Source: Ktedonobacter sp. SOSP1-85
Lineage (GTDB): Bacteria > Chloroflexota > Ktedonobacteria > Ktedonobacterales > Ktedonobacteraceae
DNA: 64,000 nt
Reading direction: 5' to 3'
Assembly (NCBI RefSeq): GCF_016587415.1
Contig: NZ_BNJI01000002.1
Location: 1,612,001-1,676,000 of the forward strand
The notes below the pieces were generated by a model, which saw only the letters and a program-made list of their open reading frames with translations, was not told where the DNA came from and searched no databases. The position numbers and the translations under genes were made by a program. Numbering within the stretch: position 1 is the stretch's first letter; each line of letters starts with the position of its first letter. Of the stretch, positions 1 through 8,339 are shown in pieces.

Positions 1-929
1 TATTTTTGCCGGTAGGTGTTAATCTCCTGAATACATGCTGTCCGGTATTCAGGCGTAACGTCATCCAATCCGTCCAGCAGGAGCGCGATCTGCTCCGCTT
101 CAATCCATATTTGAGCAAGTTTGGGTGAAATTCGATATTTGGTATTGATTTCTTCGACCAGCCATTTTTCCAGGGGAAGCTGTCTCTCGGCCCACGATGC
201 CAGATTGAAATAGATTGGAAGAGGATATCGTTCATAGTGCCTGGCGCGTGCAATTTCATGGCGTGCCAGTTCAAGGAGCAGGGTTGTCTTGCCTGAACCA
301 GGCTCACCAAGAATGAGCAGTTCTCCATCCGCCTGGTCATACACTTGGGTAATCCTGGTTCCAGGGGGCAACGAATGTGATGGCAAGGGAGACTTCTGAA
401 ATACCTCTTGCCATGGGTCTTCAAGCAAATCTGGTCGTTCTTGTAACGGTACAACGAGGAGGGTTAAACGATAGAGCGATTCTTCAAAAACGCCCTTGAT
501 CCAGCGCTCGTGAACACGGGTGAGCATGCGTTGACGGTTCACATCTTCGTATGCATACGCGAATATGTTTCGGCGAACCGCTCGTGGTTGTTCCTCCTCC
601 TGCACTGAGGCAACATCCCGCACTCGTTCTGAAGCCCCTTCTGGTAATACTCTATCTTCTTCAGCAGTAGAGAGCACCACAGTCAAAGGGACGTGATCTT
701 GCTGGGTCGAAGCGTGGAGGGATCCACCATCGAGCGGAGGTAAGCCAAGTTCCTCTGGAGACTTTCCTAAGATCTCACATAAGCGTTTGCGAACGCCTGG
801 CTGCGGAGCGCGTTCCCCCCGTTCCCAACTGCTGACGGTTTGAACAGCGACATGAAGCTTCTCAGCAAGATGAACCTGAGTCAGACCTCGTTCTCTTCTT
901 GCTTTCTTGAGGAAGGTATTCGGACTCAT
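1..929 (-). CDS. XRE helix-turn-helix / NACHT NTPase regulator (5' part, runs off the left edge)
   Basis: The reading frame starts at an ATG whose complement is 927-929 and is open to the window edge (309 residues seen). Residues about 5-58 are an XRE-type HTH (ARRERGLTQVHLAEKLHVAV, then a conserved SSWERGER). Residues about 208-217 are a Walker A loop (GEPGSGKTTLL) and about 280-288 a Walker B of NACHT type (LLLDGLDDV). The family is STAND NTPases: signal-sensing switch proteins, here with a DNA-binding N-terminus, usually followed by a C-terminal sensor of WD40, TPR or LRR repeats that would lie outside this window. The middle, residues 60-200, is acidic linker. A dyad operator lies just upstream, suggesting autoregulation. 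Domain assignment is firm; the biological role (regulator or conflict protein) is inference. Confidence 0.9.
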   Translation of the reverse strand, partial: MSPNTFLKKARRERGLTQVHLAEKLHVAVQTVSSWERGERAPQPGVRKRLCEILGKSPEELGLPPLDGGSLHASTQQDHVPLTVVLSTAEEDRVLPEGASERVRDVASVQEEEQPRAVRRNIFAYAYEDVNRQRMLTRVHERWIKGVFEESLYRLTLLVVPLQERPDLLEDPWQEVFQKSPLPSHSLPPGTRITQVYDQADGELLILGEPGSGKTTLLLELARHEIARARHYERYPLPIYFNLASWAERQLPLEKWLVEEINTKYRISPKLAQIWIEAEQIALLLDGLDDVTPEYRTACIQEINTYRQK

Positions 930-1491
930 AACGCATCCCTGCAATAACTAAGAAGACATTGTACAACAATGTCTGGAAATACACGATTGCCGTCCTTGCA
1001 ATCTACAAATATTCAAAATCACACATTGATAGTAGCACAGCTTTTGTTATTAGACAAGGTTCAAGCACTTTGAAGCCATGAGAAGCCGTACTGTATGAGT
1101 TTTGTATGAGTTTTGTATGGGTGCTGTCGGTTCTTTTTTTACATGAAAACTGGCATACTAATACCAAGAGTTTGGAGATAGGCACTGCTCTATCATCGAG
1201 TGATATGATAGTTTGCTTGGTTTACAAGGAGATGTCGCTCGTCCCACTCGATGCACTTCAAGAAAGGAATGAAGAAATGTATGGTATCGCTTATAGCTCG
1301 CTTCAATGGATCGTCGCTCCTGTTGTGAGACGACGTTGAATGAAAAGGATTTGAACTCACGGCTATGAATGGTATTTTCTGCTATCGCGCTTTCTCTGCA
1401 AGATAGTGTAGATACAACTTCAGCATATGATGTGGCTCACTACGACTCTCTTTTGGGGAAAATAACAGAAAGAGACAGGTGAAAGAAGGCA
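930..1491. other. Intergenic region without a convincing gene
   Basis: Apart from the dyad at 955-973, there is only a short direct repeat of an 11-base unit (TTTTGTATGAG, near 1092-1120). Short open frames here have no ribosome-binding site or recognisable protein character. The region separates two divergent genes and must hold both promoters. Confidence 0.5.
955..973. promoter_or_regulatory. Perfect 8-bp dyad, probable operator of the HTH-NACHT gene
   Basis: GACATTGT and ACAATGTC are separated by three bases (ACA) and lie 25 bp upstream of the HTH-NACHT start codon. XRE-family proteins usually bind short dyads of this size over their own promoter. Binding by this protein is inferred. Confidence 0.5.
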
Positions 1492-1941
1492 ATGATCTTT
1501 CTTGAAAATGATATGTCGCTGGTAGACCTCCCATCTCTGCTCCAGGGGCAGGATGGATCTTCAGATCACGCTCCAATACTCATTCCATTCTTGTCCTATA
1601 AGGCGCTGATTTTTCACGAGCGTTTTATCTACATTTTTCAGCGAAAACAGTTGACCGAGGGCTTTCAACTGCATTGTACTCCCACACAATGTCGCCTGCT
1701 GGTGGCATTCTTGTCCCATCCTGAGCAGGTGCTTTCCTTTGGCGACCTGGCGGCCTGTGCATTTGGCCTTGATGCCGCTCACTGTGATGTGCAAGAGATT
1801 CTCACGCTGCAAAAGCACGTGTCCAAACTCAAGCAGAAACTCCCACCGTTTCTGAAACTGGCCGTGGTCAAAGGGCATGGATATGTGCTGCACCACAGCC
1901 CGGAGGGGCACAAGGCGGAAGGCAAGCATGCGCCTGAATGA
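1492..1941 (+). CDS. OmpR/PhoB-type winged-helix DNA-binding protein, stand-alone
   Basis: A 149-residue protein. The ATG at 1492 follows GAAAGAAGG. Residues about 45-140 match the C-terminal winged helix of response regulators: FQLHCTPTQCRLLVAFLSHP, then a recognition-helix segment (ILTLQKHVSKLKQKL) and the wing (VKGHGYVLHH). There is no receiver domain. It may control the enzyme-like genes downstream on the same strand, but about 300 bp separate them. Start could also be the second Met at 1513. Family assignment is good; regulatory target is inference. Confidence 0.75.
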   Translation: MIFLENDMSLVDLPSLLQGQDGSSDHAPILIPFLSYKALIFHERFIYIFQRKQLTEGFQLHCTPTQCRLLVAFLSHPEQVLSFGDLAACAFGLDAAHCDVQEILTLQKHVSKLKQKLPPFLKLAVVKGHGYVLHHSPEGHKAEGKHAPE

Positions 1942-1975
1942 GCACACGCCCGTTGTTTTTCCTCTCTGCATGGTG

Positions 1976-2030
1976 CTTCGCCCGGAATTGGGAAGAACTT
2001 CGCGCACTATTGGGTGGTTTAGATCTTCCC
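1976..2030 (+). repeat. 55-bp dispersed repeat, copy 1
   Basis: This stretch reappears in inverted orientation at 43903-43957 with about 85-90% identity by eye. It carries an internal near-direct repeat of CTTCGCCCG / CTTCGCGCA. Both copies are in non-coding DNA. No terminal inverted repeats seen. Confidence 0.7.
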
Positions 2031-2246
2031 TTGTCTCCTTGTTCCCAGGTACACTTAGTCAGGTACCTCGCAACATGGACCGAAACATCCCTGGATCTAC
2101 GCTGGTGACGGTGATAATGACTGTGCGCCAGGAATCTATCCAGGACTGCTTCTCCTGACAAAGGCCGAGCATTTGTAGGTATGTCCACAGTACAACAGTA
2201 TGTCCAGGTAAATTACAAAATTTTGGTAAAATGGAGGACTTTCACG

Positions 2247-3035
2247 ATGGCAACATCTATTTCCCTTTGCTCTGATCAACATATCTCCCTTCATCCAATT
2301 GGACGGAGGTTATGGTGTCGTCTTGCGGGTACCCCGGAAAAACCACCATTGCTCTTGCTTCACGGCGAGTGGCAAAGTAGCGCGGTGTTTACGCCGTACA
2401 TGGCATCGCTTGCTCGCCACTACTACGTTGTGGCGCCGGATCTCCTTGGACACGGGTTTTCTTCCAAACCAGCGGAACAATCTGCTTACTCTATTCCCGC
2501 CTGGGTTGAAGACGTGGCGATCTTATGCGATACCACCCTTCACCTGGATAGCATACATGTGGTCGCACTCGGACGCTTTGGTATGTGCGTGCTCGATGCG
2601 CTACAGTGGCATGCGACGCTCGCAGAGCGCCTGCGCGCGTTCACCATCCTTCCCTTCCCACACATGTACCCGTTTGCCCTTCTGACGCGTTTGTCTTCAC
2701 CTGACGTTGATGTCTCCTACAGTGCCGCTCACGAGCTCGCCTCGCTCCTGCTCCCCCTTTTTCCGCAGGACGGCATCACTCCTGAGCGTGCACACGGAGA
2801 ACTGGTGTCGCAGATCCGGTTGGTGCACCCTCGGGCCAGCGCAGAGCTCTGCCACCTGGTGGAGTATATGGAAACGGAGTATACCCGCTGGGGAAAGCCG
2901 CTCATGATCCTTCAGACGCTCAAGGATCTCTCGGGCCTTGTAACGCAGAGCGACGCATCTCTTGCCGGAGGAACCGGCTCTCAGGAGCACGAATCGAGCG
3001 CATGTACGGCGCTTGTCTCCGAGACACCTCTCTAA
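2247..3035 (+). CDS. Alpha/beta-hydrolase-fold protein lacking the nucleophile
   Basis: The ATG at 2247 is chosen because ATGGAGGACT lies just upstream; an in-frame ATG at 2181 has no such site. The 262-residue product has the fold's N-terminal signature: LLLLHGEW (about residues 33-40), VVAPDLLGHGFSSKP, and the strand leading to the nucleophile elbow. Where active members have G-x-S-x-G, this protein reads ALGRFGM (about 107-113), so the catalytic Ser is replaced. The C-terminus (from about residue 215) lacks the usual acid and final His motifs and ends in a low-complexity tail. It may be a pseudoenzyme or a decaying gene. The next gene starts about 110 bp downstream on the same strand, so the two may be co-transcribed. 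Confidence 0.75.
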   Translation: MATSISLCSDQHISLHPIGRRLWCRLAGTPEKPPLLLLHGEWQSSAVFTPYMASLARHYYVVAPDLLGHGFSSKPAEQSAYSIPAWVEDVAILCDTTLHLDSIHVVALGRFGMCVLDALQWHATLAERLRAFTILPFPHMYPFALLTRLSSPDVDVSYSAAHELASLLLPLFPQDGITPERAHGELVSQIRLVHPRASAELCHLVEYMETEYTRWGKPLMILQTLKDLSGLVTQSDASLAGGTGSQEHESSACTALVSETPL

Positions 3036-3146
3036 AGCTGGTGTGCATCCGTACTATGAGCTCTTGTATTGGCCTCATTCACTCTATAATTCGTTCGTTT
3101 ATGACAATACGTCATCACGTTGTCTATAAAGAGAAAGAACATCGTT

Positions 3147-4403
3147 ATGACTCGTACTACGTTTTCTTCTCCTGTGCACGCGCAAGCATCGTCCTCACCC
3201 GTGCATGATGAGCAGCAGGGATTGCCATCCTCCCACATGCTCCTTGAGCAGGTGCTCACAAAAAGCGAGGCCCCGCTCGATGCCGCTGTGCTCACGTGTC
3301 TTCCTCCCCTTCAAAAGGAGGAAGCTTTGCTCCTGCAGACCTGGCATCAGGGACGCCCCATACTGACGCAGATCGTCACGACGCAGCTCGGACGGGTGGG
3401 AACCTTTCTTTTGCCCGTAGAGGATACCCATGGTGATGAACAGTGGCAGCAAAAGATGATTGAGTTGGCCTGCAAAGCCGTAGCCCTCGCTCAGGCCTGC
3501 GGCGCCAGAAGCGTCTCCCTTTCAGTGCCTCTCGCACGACAGACCAGAGGTGGGCAGATGATTCGGGAGCACCAGGTGTCGTGTGCCGGTCGTCGTCCAT
3601 GCCTTACCACCGCGGACGCCACCACCAGTGCCGCGGTCCTCCTGAATCTCGAATGGATCCTCACACGCGTTGGTCGTGAGCTCTGCCGTGAGCGGCTTGT
3701 GGTGGCAGTAGGACCCGACGATTTCGCCAGTACGTTTCTTCGTCTCCTGCTCGCCACGCGACCGCATCCCGCATCTCTGATGCTGTGCACGCTTCCGGGG
3801 CAGGGGACGCATGGTGAGCATCTTGAGATGGAACTGTTAGTGTCTGGCTTTCGGGGAAACGTCGTGCGCAACGAGATGCGAGAAGGGGAGATGCTGCCAG
3901 ATGGCGTGTATGAGGAGGCCACCCTGCTCCTTGGGACAGGCGATTTGCTCAGAGGACTCGATGTGCAACGCCTTCGCGCCGGGACGATTCTCCTTCGGCT
4001 TCCGTCGGCTCTCTCCCCAGAGGTGTCAGAGCCCCTCTCGGCTCGGATACGCGCACACCAGGATATCCTTGCTCCTCAGGGAGATGAACTGACCTCTCCA
4101 GCACCAATGCGAGAACTGCGAGTGTTTGCAAGTGGGTCACTGCTCGATTTGCTCATACAAACGGGGGAAGGGGGTGGGCTACGTAACCCATACCAGGTCA
4201 AGAGTTTCCTGCTTGCCGGGCTGGCGGTCGCGAAACTCGATGTCCTTCCAACCTCCGGATGGGTCGACACAAAAACGGCACAAAGCTACTACTTCGCGCT
4301 GAGACGGGCAGGGTTCCGAGGGACGGCACCTGATCTGGGTGTGCATGATTCCCCATCGCTCTACCTCACGCAGTTTCGCGCCCGTTTCCGTCACTGCCTT
4401 TGA
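3147..4403 (+). CDS. Acyl-ACP reductase / shikimate-dehydrogenase-like protein with degenerate nucleotide loop
   Basis: A 418-residue protein; the ATG at 3147 follows AAAGAGAAAGAAC. The segment GARSVSLSVPLARQ, then LTTADATTSAAVLLNLEW (about residues 151-168), then RLVVAVGPDDFASTFLRLLL (about 184-203), resembles aldehyde-forming long-chain acyl-ACP reductases and related Rossmann dehydrogenases. In those, a TTG(N/H) helix precedes a glycine-rich GxGxxG NAD(P) loop. Here the loop reads VGPDDFA, without the glycines, so cofactor binding is doubtful. The C-terminal 200 residues are not recognised. Family placement is by eye and only moderately sure; an unrelated Rossmann-like protein is the alternative. 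Confidence 0.5.
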   Translation: MTRTTFSSPVHAQASSSPVHDEQQGLPSSHMLLEQVLTKSEAPLDAAVLTCLPPLQKEEALLLQTWHQGRPILTQIVTTQLGRVGTFLLPVEDTHGDEQWQQKMIELACKAVALAQACGARSVSLSVPLARQTRGGQMIREHQVSCAGRRPCLTTADATTSAAVLLNLEWILTRVGRELCRERLVVAVGPDDFASTFLRLLLATRPHPASLMLCTLPGQGTHGEHLEMELLVSGFRGNVVRNEMREGEMLPDGVYEEATLLLGTGDLLRGLDVQRLRAGTILLRLPSALSPEVSEPLSARIRAHQDILAPQGDELTSPAPMRELRVFASGSLLDLLIQTGEGGGLRNPYQVKSFLLAGLAVAKLDVLPTSGWVDTKTAQSYYFALRRAGFRGTAPDLGVHDSPSLYLTQFRARFRHCL

Positions 4404-4442
4404 CCAGGGGATCTCTCCACCGAGAGCTGTGTTCATGATACA

Positions 4443-4489
4443 GGCGGCGCGGATACTCCTGCGTTTCAACCAGGGGAGGAAGCGCCGCC
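4443..4489 (+). other. Structured hairpin upstream of tnpB 1
   Basis: GGCGGCGC pairs with GCGCCGCC (8 bp), enclosing GGATACTCCTG, TTTCA and AGGGGAGGAA. The same arrangement occurs upstream of the two other tnpB genes in the window (18161-18207 and 45559-45603). It could be the left-end transposon hairpin, a leader regulating tnpB, or part of a guide-type RNA. Confidence 0.65.
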
Positions 4490-4607
4490 ATCTCAGGGGC
4501 TTCACAAGGAGTAGAACATTTGTTATACTGATGGGTATGGATGTACAGCACATCACACATGTCACCTACAAGCTGGCTTCCCACTTTATCACGAGAAAGC
4601 GAACGAC

Positions 4608-5960
4608 ATCAAGCAGATCATCACCGCTAAACTGAAACTTCTGCCCACGCCAGAGCAGCAGCAACGCTTACGCCAGACGCAACTGGCGTACCGCGACGCG
4701 CTCAATGCGGTGAGTCACTATGCCTTCGCGCACGGCAAAACCAGTAGTGTGACCAAACTGCACAAAGGCATGTATGCCGAGCTACGCGCGCGCTTCGGTC
4801 TTCCCTCGCAACTGGCCTGTAGCGTGGAACGGCAGGTCTCGGCAACGTACAAAGGGCTGTGGACGAAACTGGTGAAGAATATCGAGCATCGCCGAGCTAA
4901 GATCACAAAAAAGCGCTTCAAGGGATTGGACCAGCCGCCACAGTATAGCTCCCCAACCGTGCAGTACACCTACGCGCGGGACTACACCTTTCAGTGCGAG
5001 AGCCGGGTAAGCATCGGCACCCTCACCGGACGCATCAGCATCCCCTATCAGGGCTACGACAAGCAGACGGCCCTCATCCAACACGGGGCGCGCATCGGAG
5101 ATGCGAAACTCTGGTACGATCAGCCAAAGAAGCAATTCTATCTGCTGGTGTCCTTAGAGATTGAGATTTCTGATCCCACTCCTGCACAACTCACCGAAGT
5201 CGTTGGGGTGGATGTGGGTATCCGCTACCTGGCGGTCACTTCCATCTCGACCGGCAAAGCGAGCTTTCACTCAGGAAAGCGAGTGAGGCACCGAGCGAAC
5301 CATTACGCACGATTACGCAAACGCTTGCAGCAGAAAGGCACTCGTAGCGCGAAACGTCGTCTTAGACGCATTGAGCAACGAGAGAGACGGTTGAAACTGC
5401 ACGCCAACCACATAGTCGCCAAACAGATCATCGAGCAGCACCCACACGCCCTGATTGGGCTGGAACAACTCACCGATATCCGGGAGCGGACCAGACGCAG
5501 AAAGCGCAAGCGCACGACAAAGGGGAAGGGCATCGAGGCGGTGTCTGCGAAGGCTCGCAAAGCCAATCGCGTGCACTCGCAGTGGTCCTTTGCCGAACTT
5601 CAGGCGCTTGTGAGCTACAAGGCCACGCTTGCCGGGTCGCTCGCCGTCAAGGTGGATGCGAACTACACCTCGAAGGCGTGCCCGATGTGTGGGCACACGG
5701 CTGATCAGAATCGCCCGAACAAGGGGTTGCGCTTTGGGTGTCAGCAGTGTAGGTACACGCTCCACGCTGATCTGATTGGCGCGAGGAATGTGACCTTGAG
5801 GACGCTCTTGATCCGGCAAGACTGGATCAGGACGGGGTTTGTGTCAATGGCCCCTGATGCATCGGACGGTGAAGCCAAAGCGGCGCGCCTGCGAAGGTAC
5901 GCCGAGGTGCGGTGGAGTCCAGGTGTAACGAACAAGCCTCCGGTCTCTGACCGGAGGTGA
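4608..5960 (+). CDS. tnpB: TnpB RNA-guided nuclease (IS605 OrfB), start codon apparently ATC
   Basis: The frame shows a full TnpB: N-terminal ITAKLKLLPTPEQQQRLRQ..., RuvC-I motif VVGVDVGIRYLAV (Asp), RuvC-II LIGLEQL (Glu), zinc finger CPMCG ... CQQC, and the final RuvC Asp in LHADLIGARNV. All catalytic residues are kept. TnpB is a transposon-encoded RNA-guided DNA endonuclease. Aligned to the second copy (16748-18061), the initiator Met position is occupied by ATC at 4608; the first ATG/GTG-type start in frame would be GTG at 4710, which would remove 34 conserved residues. So the gene either uses a weak ATC start or has lost its start. The 3' end runs into the right-end hairpin. Confidence 0.85.
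   Translation: MKQIITAKLKLLPTPEQQQRLRQTQLAYRDALNAVSHYAFAHGKTSSVTKLHKGMYAELRARFGLPSQLACSVERQVSATYKGLWTKLVKNIEHRRAKITKKRFKGLDQPPQYSSPTVQYTYARDYTFQCESRVSIGTLTGRISIPYQGYDKQTALIQHGARIGDAKLWYDQPKKQFYLLVSLEIEISDPTPAQLTEVVGVDVGIRYLAVTSISTGKASFHSGKRVRHRANHYARLRKRLQQKGTRSAKRRLRRIEQRERRLKLHANHIVAKQIIEQHPHALIGLEQLTDIRERTRRRKRKRTTKGKGIEAVSAKARKANRVHSQWSFAELQALVSYKATLAGSLAVKVDANYTSKACPMCGHTADQNRPNKGLRFGCQQCRYTLHADLIGARNVTLRTLLIRQDWIRTGFVSMAPDASDGEAKAARLRRYAEVRWSPGVTNKPPVSDRR
5937..5957 (+). other. Right-end hairpin of tnpB element 1
   Basis: CCTCCGGTC and GACCGGAGG form a perfect 9-bp stem around TCT, overlapping the end of tnpB. This is the expected subterminal hairpin of IS200/IS605 right ends and the place where TnpB guide RNAs end. 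Confidence 0.7.
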
Positions 5961-6022
5961 TTGACATGCCTCACGAGCAAGAGGTGCTGGGAACGTGCTT
6001 TCTCAGACGAGGAAGACGAAAG

Positions 6023-6985
6023 ATGACGCAATTGTACCCTCTCGTCGCACTTGTGACCTGTGCGGACGATTTTTATCGCGATCCCGATGATCTGGTCGTG
6101 CAGCAAGCGCTGAGCCGCCTGGGTGTCCATGTCGACCTGGTCTGCTGGAATGACCCCACCTATCAGTGGGAGCGCCCATCCCTGGTGGTCGTGCGCTCCG
6201 TTCGGGACTATAACCGGCAGCGTGGTGCATTTTTGCACTGGGCGCGTCGTGTCGCCCGGCAGGCGTTGTTGCTCAACCCGCTTCCACTCCTGGAGTGGAA
6301 CACCCAGCGGTGGTATCTCCGTGATCTCGCGGCCCAGGGGATCCCGGTTGTCCCGACCCATTGGGTGAAGCCAACCACTGCCGCGCCTCCGTCACTGGCA
6401 CACCTCCTCGCAGAGCGCGGCTGGCAAGAGGCGATAATCAAACCGGTTATTGCCACTGGTCCCACCGGTCTTCGCCTGGTGACACGTGCACAGGAAAGCC
6501 TGAACCAGGGACAGGCACATCTCGATGCTTCCCTGGCTCACGGCGCTGCCATGATGGTCCAGCCCTTCCTTCCCGAGGGGGAGCAGAGCGTGATGGCGAT
6601 TTGTGGACAGATCACGCATGCCGTCCACGCGCCTTGCCAGCTCACAGAGGAGGAAGATGAAGTGAGGAACACTGTTGCGGTCCCGCTGCAGAGGGACTAC
6701 GTGGCCTTTGCTCGTGACATCCTTTCCCGCCTTCCCCCGACCCTGTTCGCGCGTGTGGATCTCCTTCGCGATACAACCGGGCGCTTGCGGCTGAGTGAAC
6801 TCCATCTAGTTGCGCCACGTCTCTGCTTTCAGTGCTCTTCTGCGGCCTGTGAACGCCTGGCGAGAGCCCTCTCTCGGCTCGCTCGCCAGCCATCTCTATG
6901 GCGCCAGGGATCTGGCCTCTCGGGGGTAGAAGGTGAATTGTTGGAGAGGCATTCATCTGTCGTGTCGCATGTCGTCGTTGGCTAA
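6023..6985 (+). CDS. ATP-grasp ligase-like protein (RimK/glutathione-synthetase type)
   Basis: The ATG at 6023 is preceded by GAGGAAGACGAAAG; longer in-frame starts (5957 GTG, 5966 ATG) lie in the tnpB element end. The 320-residue product matches small ATP-grasp ligases: LVVVRSVRDY (about residues 58-67), NPLPLLEWNTQRWYLRDL, PVVPTHWV, the phosphate-binding Lys strand AIIKPVIATG (about 137-146), VQPFLPEGEQSVMAI, and ARVDLL ... ELHLVAP. In active members the last motif usually reads E-L-E-L-I-E-P, so the second metal Glu and the EP are changed here. Such enzymes ligate a carboxylate to an amine or thiol using ATP; the substrate is unknown. The tnpB element separates it from the two upstream enzyme-like genes. 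Confidence 0.75.
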   Translation: MTQLYPLVALVTCADDFYRDPDDLVVQQALSRLGVHVDLVCWNDPTYQWERPSLVVVRSVRDYNRQRGAFLHWARRVARQALLLNPLPLLEWNTQRWYLRDLAAQGIPVVPTHWVKPTTAAPPSLAHLLAERGWQEAIIKPVIATGPTGLRLVTRAQESLNQGQAHLDASLAHGAAMMVQPFLPEGEQSVMAICGQITHAVHAPCQLTEEEDEVRNTVAVPLQRDYVAFARDILSRLPPTLFARVDLLRDTTGRLRLSELHLVAPRLCFQCSSAACERLARALSRLARQPSLWRQGSGLSGVEGELLERHSSVVSHVVVG

Positions 6986-7179
6986 GGTGTGACAACGGTG
7001 ACGGACGTGCTTTCCGAGGAGCTTTGCTTGCGTATGAAACAGGTTTTCGTTGTGGCAGCATGGTTTGGGTGCGCAAAGCAAGAGAGCAACCAGATATGGG
7101 TGTCATGTGCTCATAGTATCGTTTCCAGAAATTACTCTTATATTGAACGTGATAGCTCTGAAAGACCGGTGAAAATAGT

Positions 7180-8199
7180 ATGTTGAACGCTACTCTCTTT
7201 TTAAGGATATTCTTTTCTGTCCTGGCAGGCATGGCGCTCGTACTGTATGGGGTCCGATCGATGACAGAGATCATTGGGCAATCGGACAATCGCTATCTGC
7301 GCCACTGTTTCTTGCACGTAGTGCGTTTCCCCGCCGTAGCCTATCTTATCAGTCTCGTTATGACAGCATGCATGCAAAGCTCGAGCGCGATGTCTTCGTT
7401 GTTGATTGATCTGGTGAGTACAGATCTTTTGCCCTTTTCAACTGCTATTGTGATGATGCTCGGAGCAAATGTTGGCTCGACGCTTGCGGTGCAGCTGATT
7501 TCCTTTCATATCACCGATTATGCGCTCACTATCGTCGGTCTCTTTGCCTTGCTTGCGCTCATGACAGCACGTACTCAATGGCGACGTGTTGGGTAAATCG
7601 TGTTTCCCTGTGGCCTTATGCTCCTGGGGCTCTCTACTCTCTCTCAGGCAAGTGAGCTTCTGGCAAATAGTGCGTGGGCGGAAGCGGCACTCCAGACAGT
7701 TGCAACGACCCCGCTCTTGCTCCTTCTTCTGGGAGCAGCGCTGGCTATGCTCCTCAATTCGAGTACTGCAACTATCGGGTTGGTGCTCGCTCTGGTATCA
7801 CGTCACACGTTGTCCCTGGTACCAGCACTGGCAGCCATGCTGGGAGCAAATATTGGGACGACGCTCCCAGCACTGCTCGCGGCGGTGTCACACAATGCTG
7901 CTTTGGGGCAGCGCCTGGCACTCGTCCACACAGGGACGAAGTGTTTGGGCGCATGTCTTCTCTTCTTGTTGTTGCATCCTCTTGCCGCCTTGCTTGCTGT
8001 ATGCTGGCCTAACCCTACCATGCAAGTTGGCATGGCGCACCTCGGATTTAATGTCCTGTTGACCTGTTGTTGTGTGCCTCTGGCGGGTCCACTTACCTGG
8101 TTGCTCACCGCTCCGGTACCCTCAGGAGAAAAAGTGTCAGTACTCCAGATCACAGAGCCTGCTAGCTATCCCTGGTCCTCACCAGTATCAGATGTATGA
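7180..8199 (+). pseudogene. Na/Pi-cotransporter family protein split by an in-frame TAA
   Basis: Two open frames in the same reading phase, 7180-7596 (138 residues) and 7600-8199 (199 residues from GTG), are separated only by TAA at 7594-7596. Together they give one Na/Pi cotransporter (PF02690-type) with two inverted repeats: CMQSSSAMSSLL ... MLGANVGSTL in the first half and LLNSSTATIGLVL ... MLGANIGTTLPAL in the second. The QSSSA / NSSTAT and GANxG(S/T)T signatures are the substrate-binding loops. The stop lies just before a conserved hydrophobic strand, so it interrupts rather than ends a domain. It is most simply a nonsense mutation; readthrough or two half-transporters are less likely alternatives. 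Confidence 0.8.
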
Positions 8200-8228
8200 G
8201 CGGTAAAAAGCGTTTGTTCGTCTATTCC

Positions 8229-8285
8229 GTTCAGGTTTTCCACATTGTTCTCTTTTGATGTGGAGAATGTGTGGAAAACCTGAAC
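8229..8285. repeat. 16-bp inverted repeat between convergent genes
   Basis: GTTCAGGTTTTCCACA (8229-8244) is the exact complement of 8270-8285, with partly paired DNA between. It lies between the convergent symporter and kinase genes. Neither side has a T-run, so a classical Rho-independent terminator is not clear; it may still stop transcription or be a small palindromic repeat. Confidence 0.55.
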
Positions 8286-8339
8286 AGAAAAAGAAATCCA
8301 TGGAGATGTGAGTAAGAATCAGGTTTTCCCAACCGGGGT

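Larger units (their letters stand above)
4443..5965 (+). mobile_element. Solo tnpB element 1 (IS200/IS605 group, no tnpA)
   Basis: Bounded approximately by the upstream structured hairpin at 4443-4489 and the right-end hairpin at 5937-5957, followed by TGATTGAC. It lies between the reductase-like gene and the ATP-grasp gene, so it has probably been inserted into what was one gene cluster. No Y1 transposase is present, so movement would need a transposase in trans. Exact tips are not determined. Confidence 0.7.

Noticed and set aside
1868..2188. Minus-strand frame sharing RSSSQFRAK with a frame at 43901
   Set aside because: The shared peptide comes from the 55-bp DNA repeat, not from homologous proteins.
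8229..8285. Classical Rho-independent terminator
   Set aside because: The stem is good but no T-run follows on either strand, so it is listed only as an inverted repeat.
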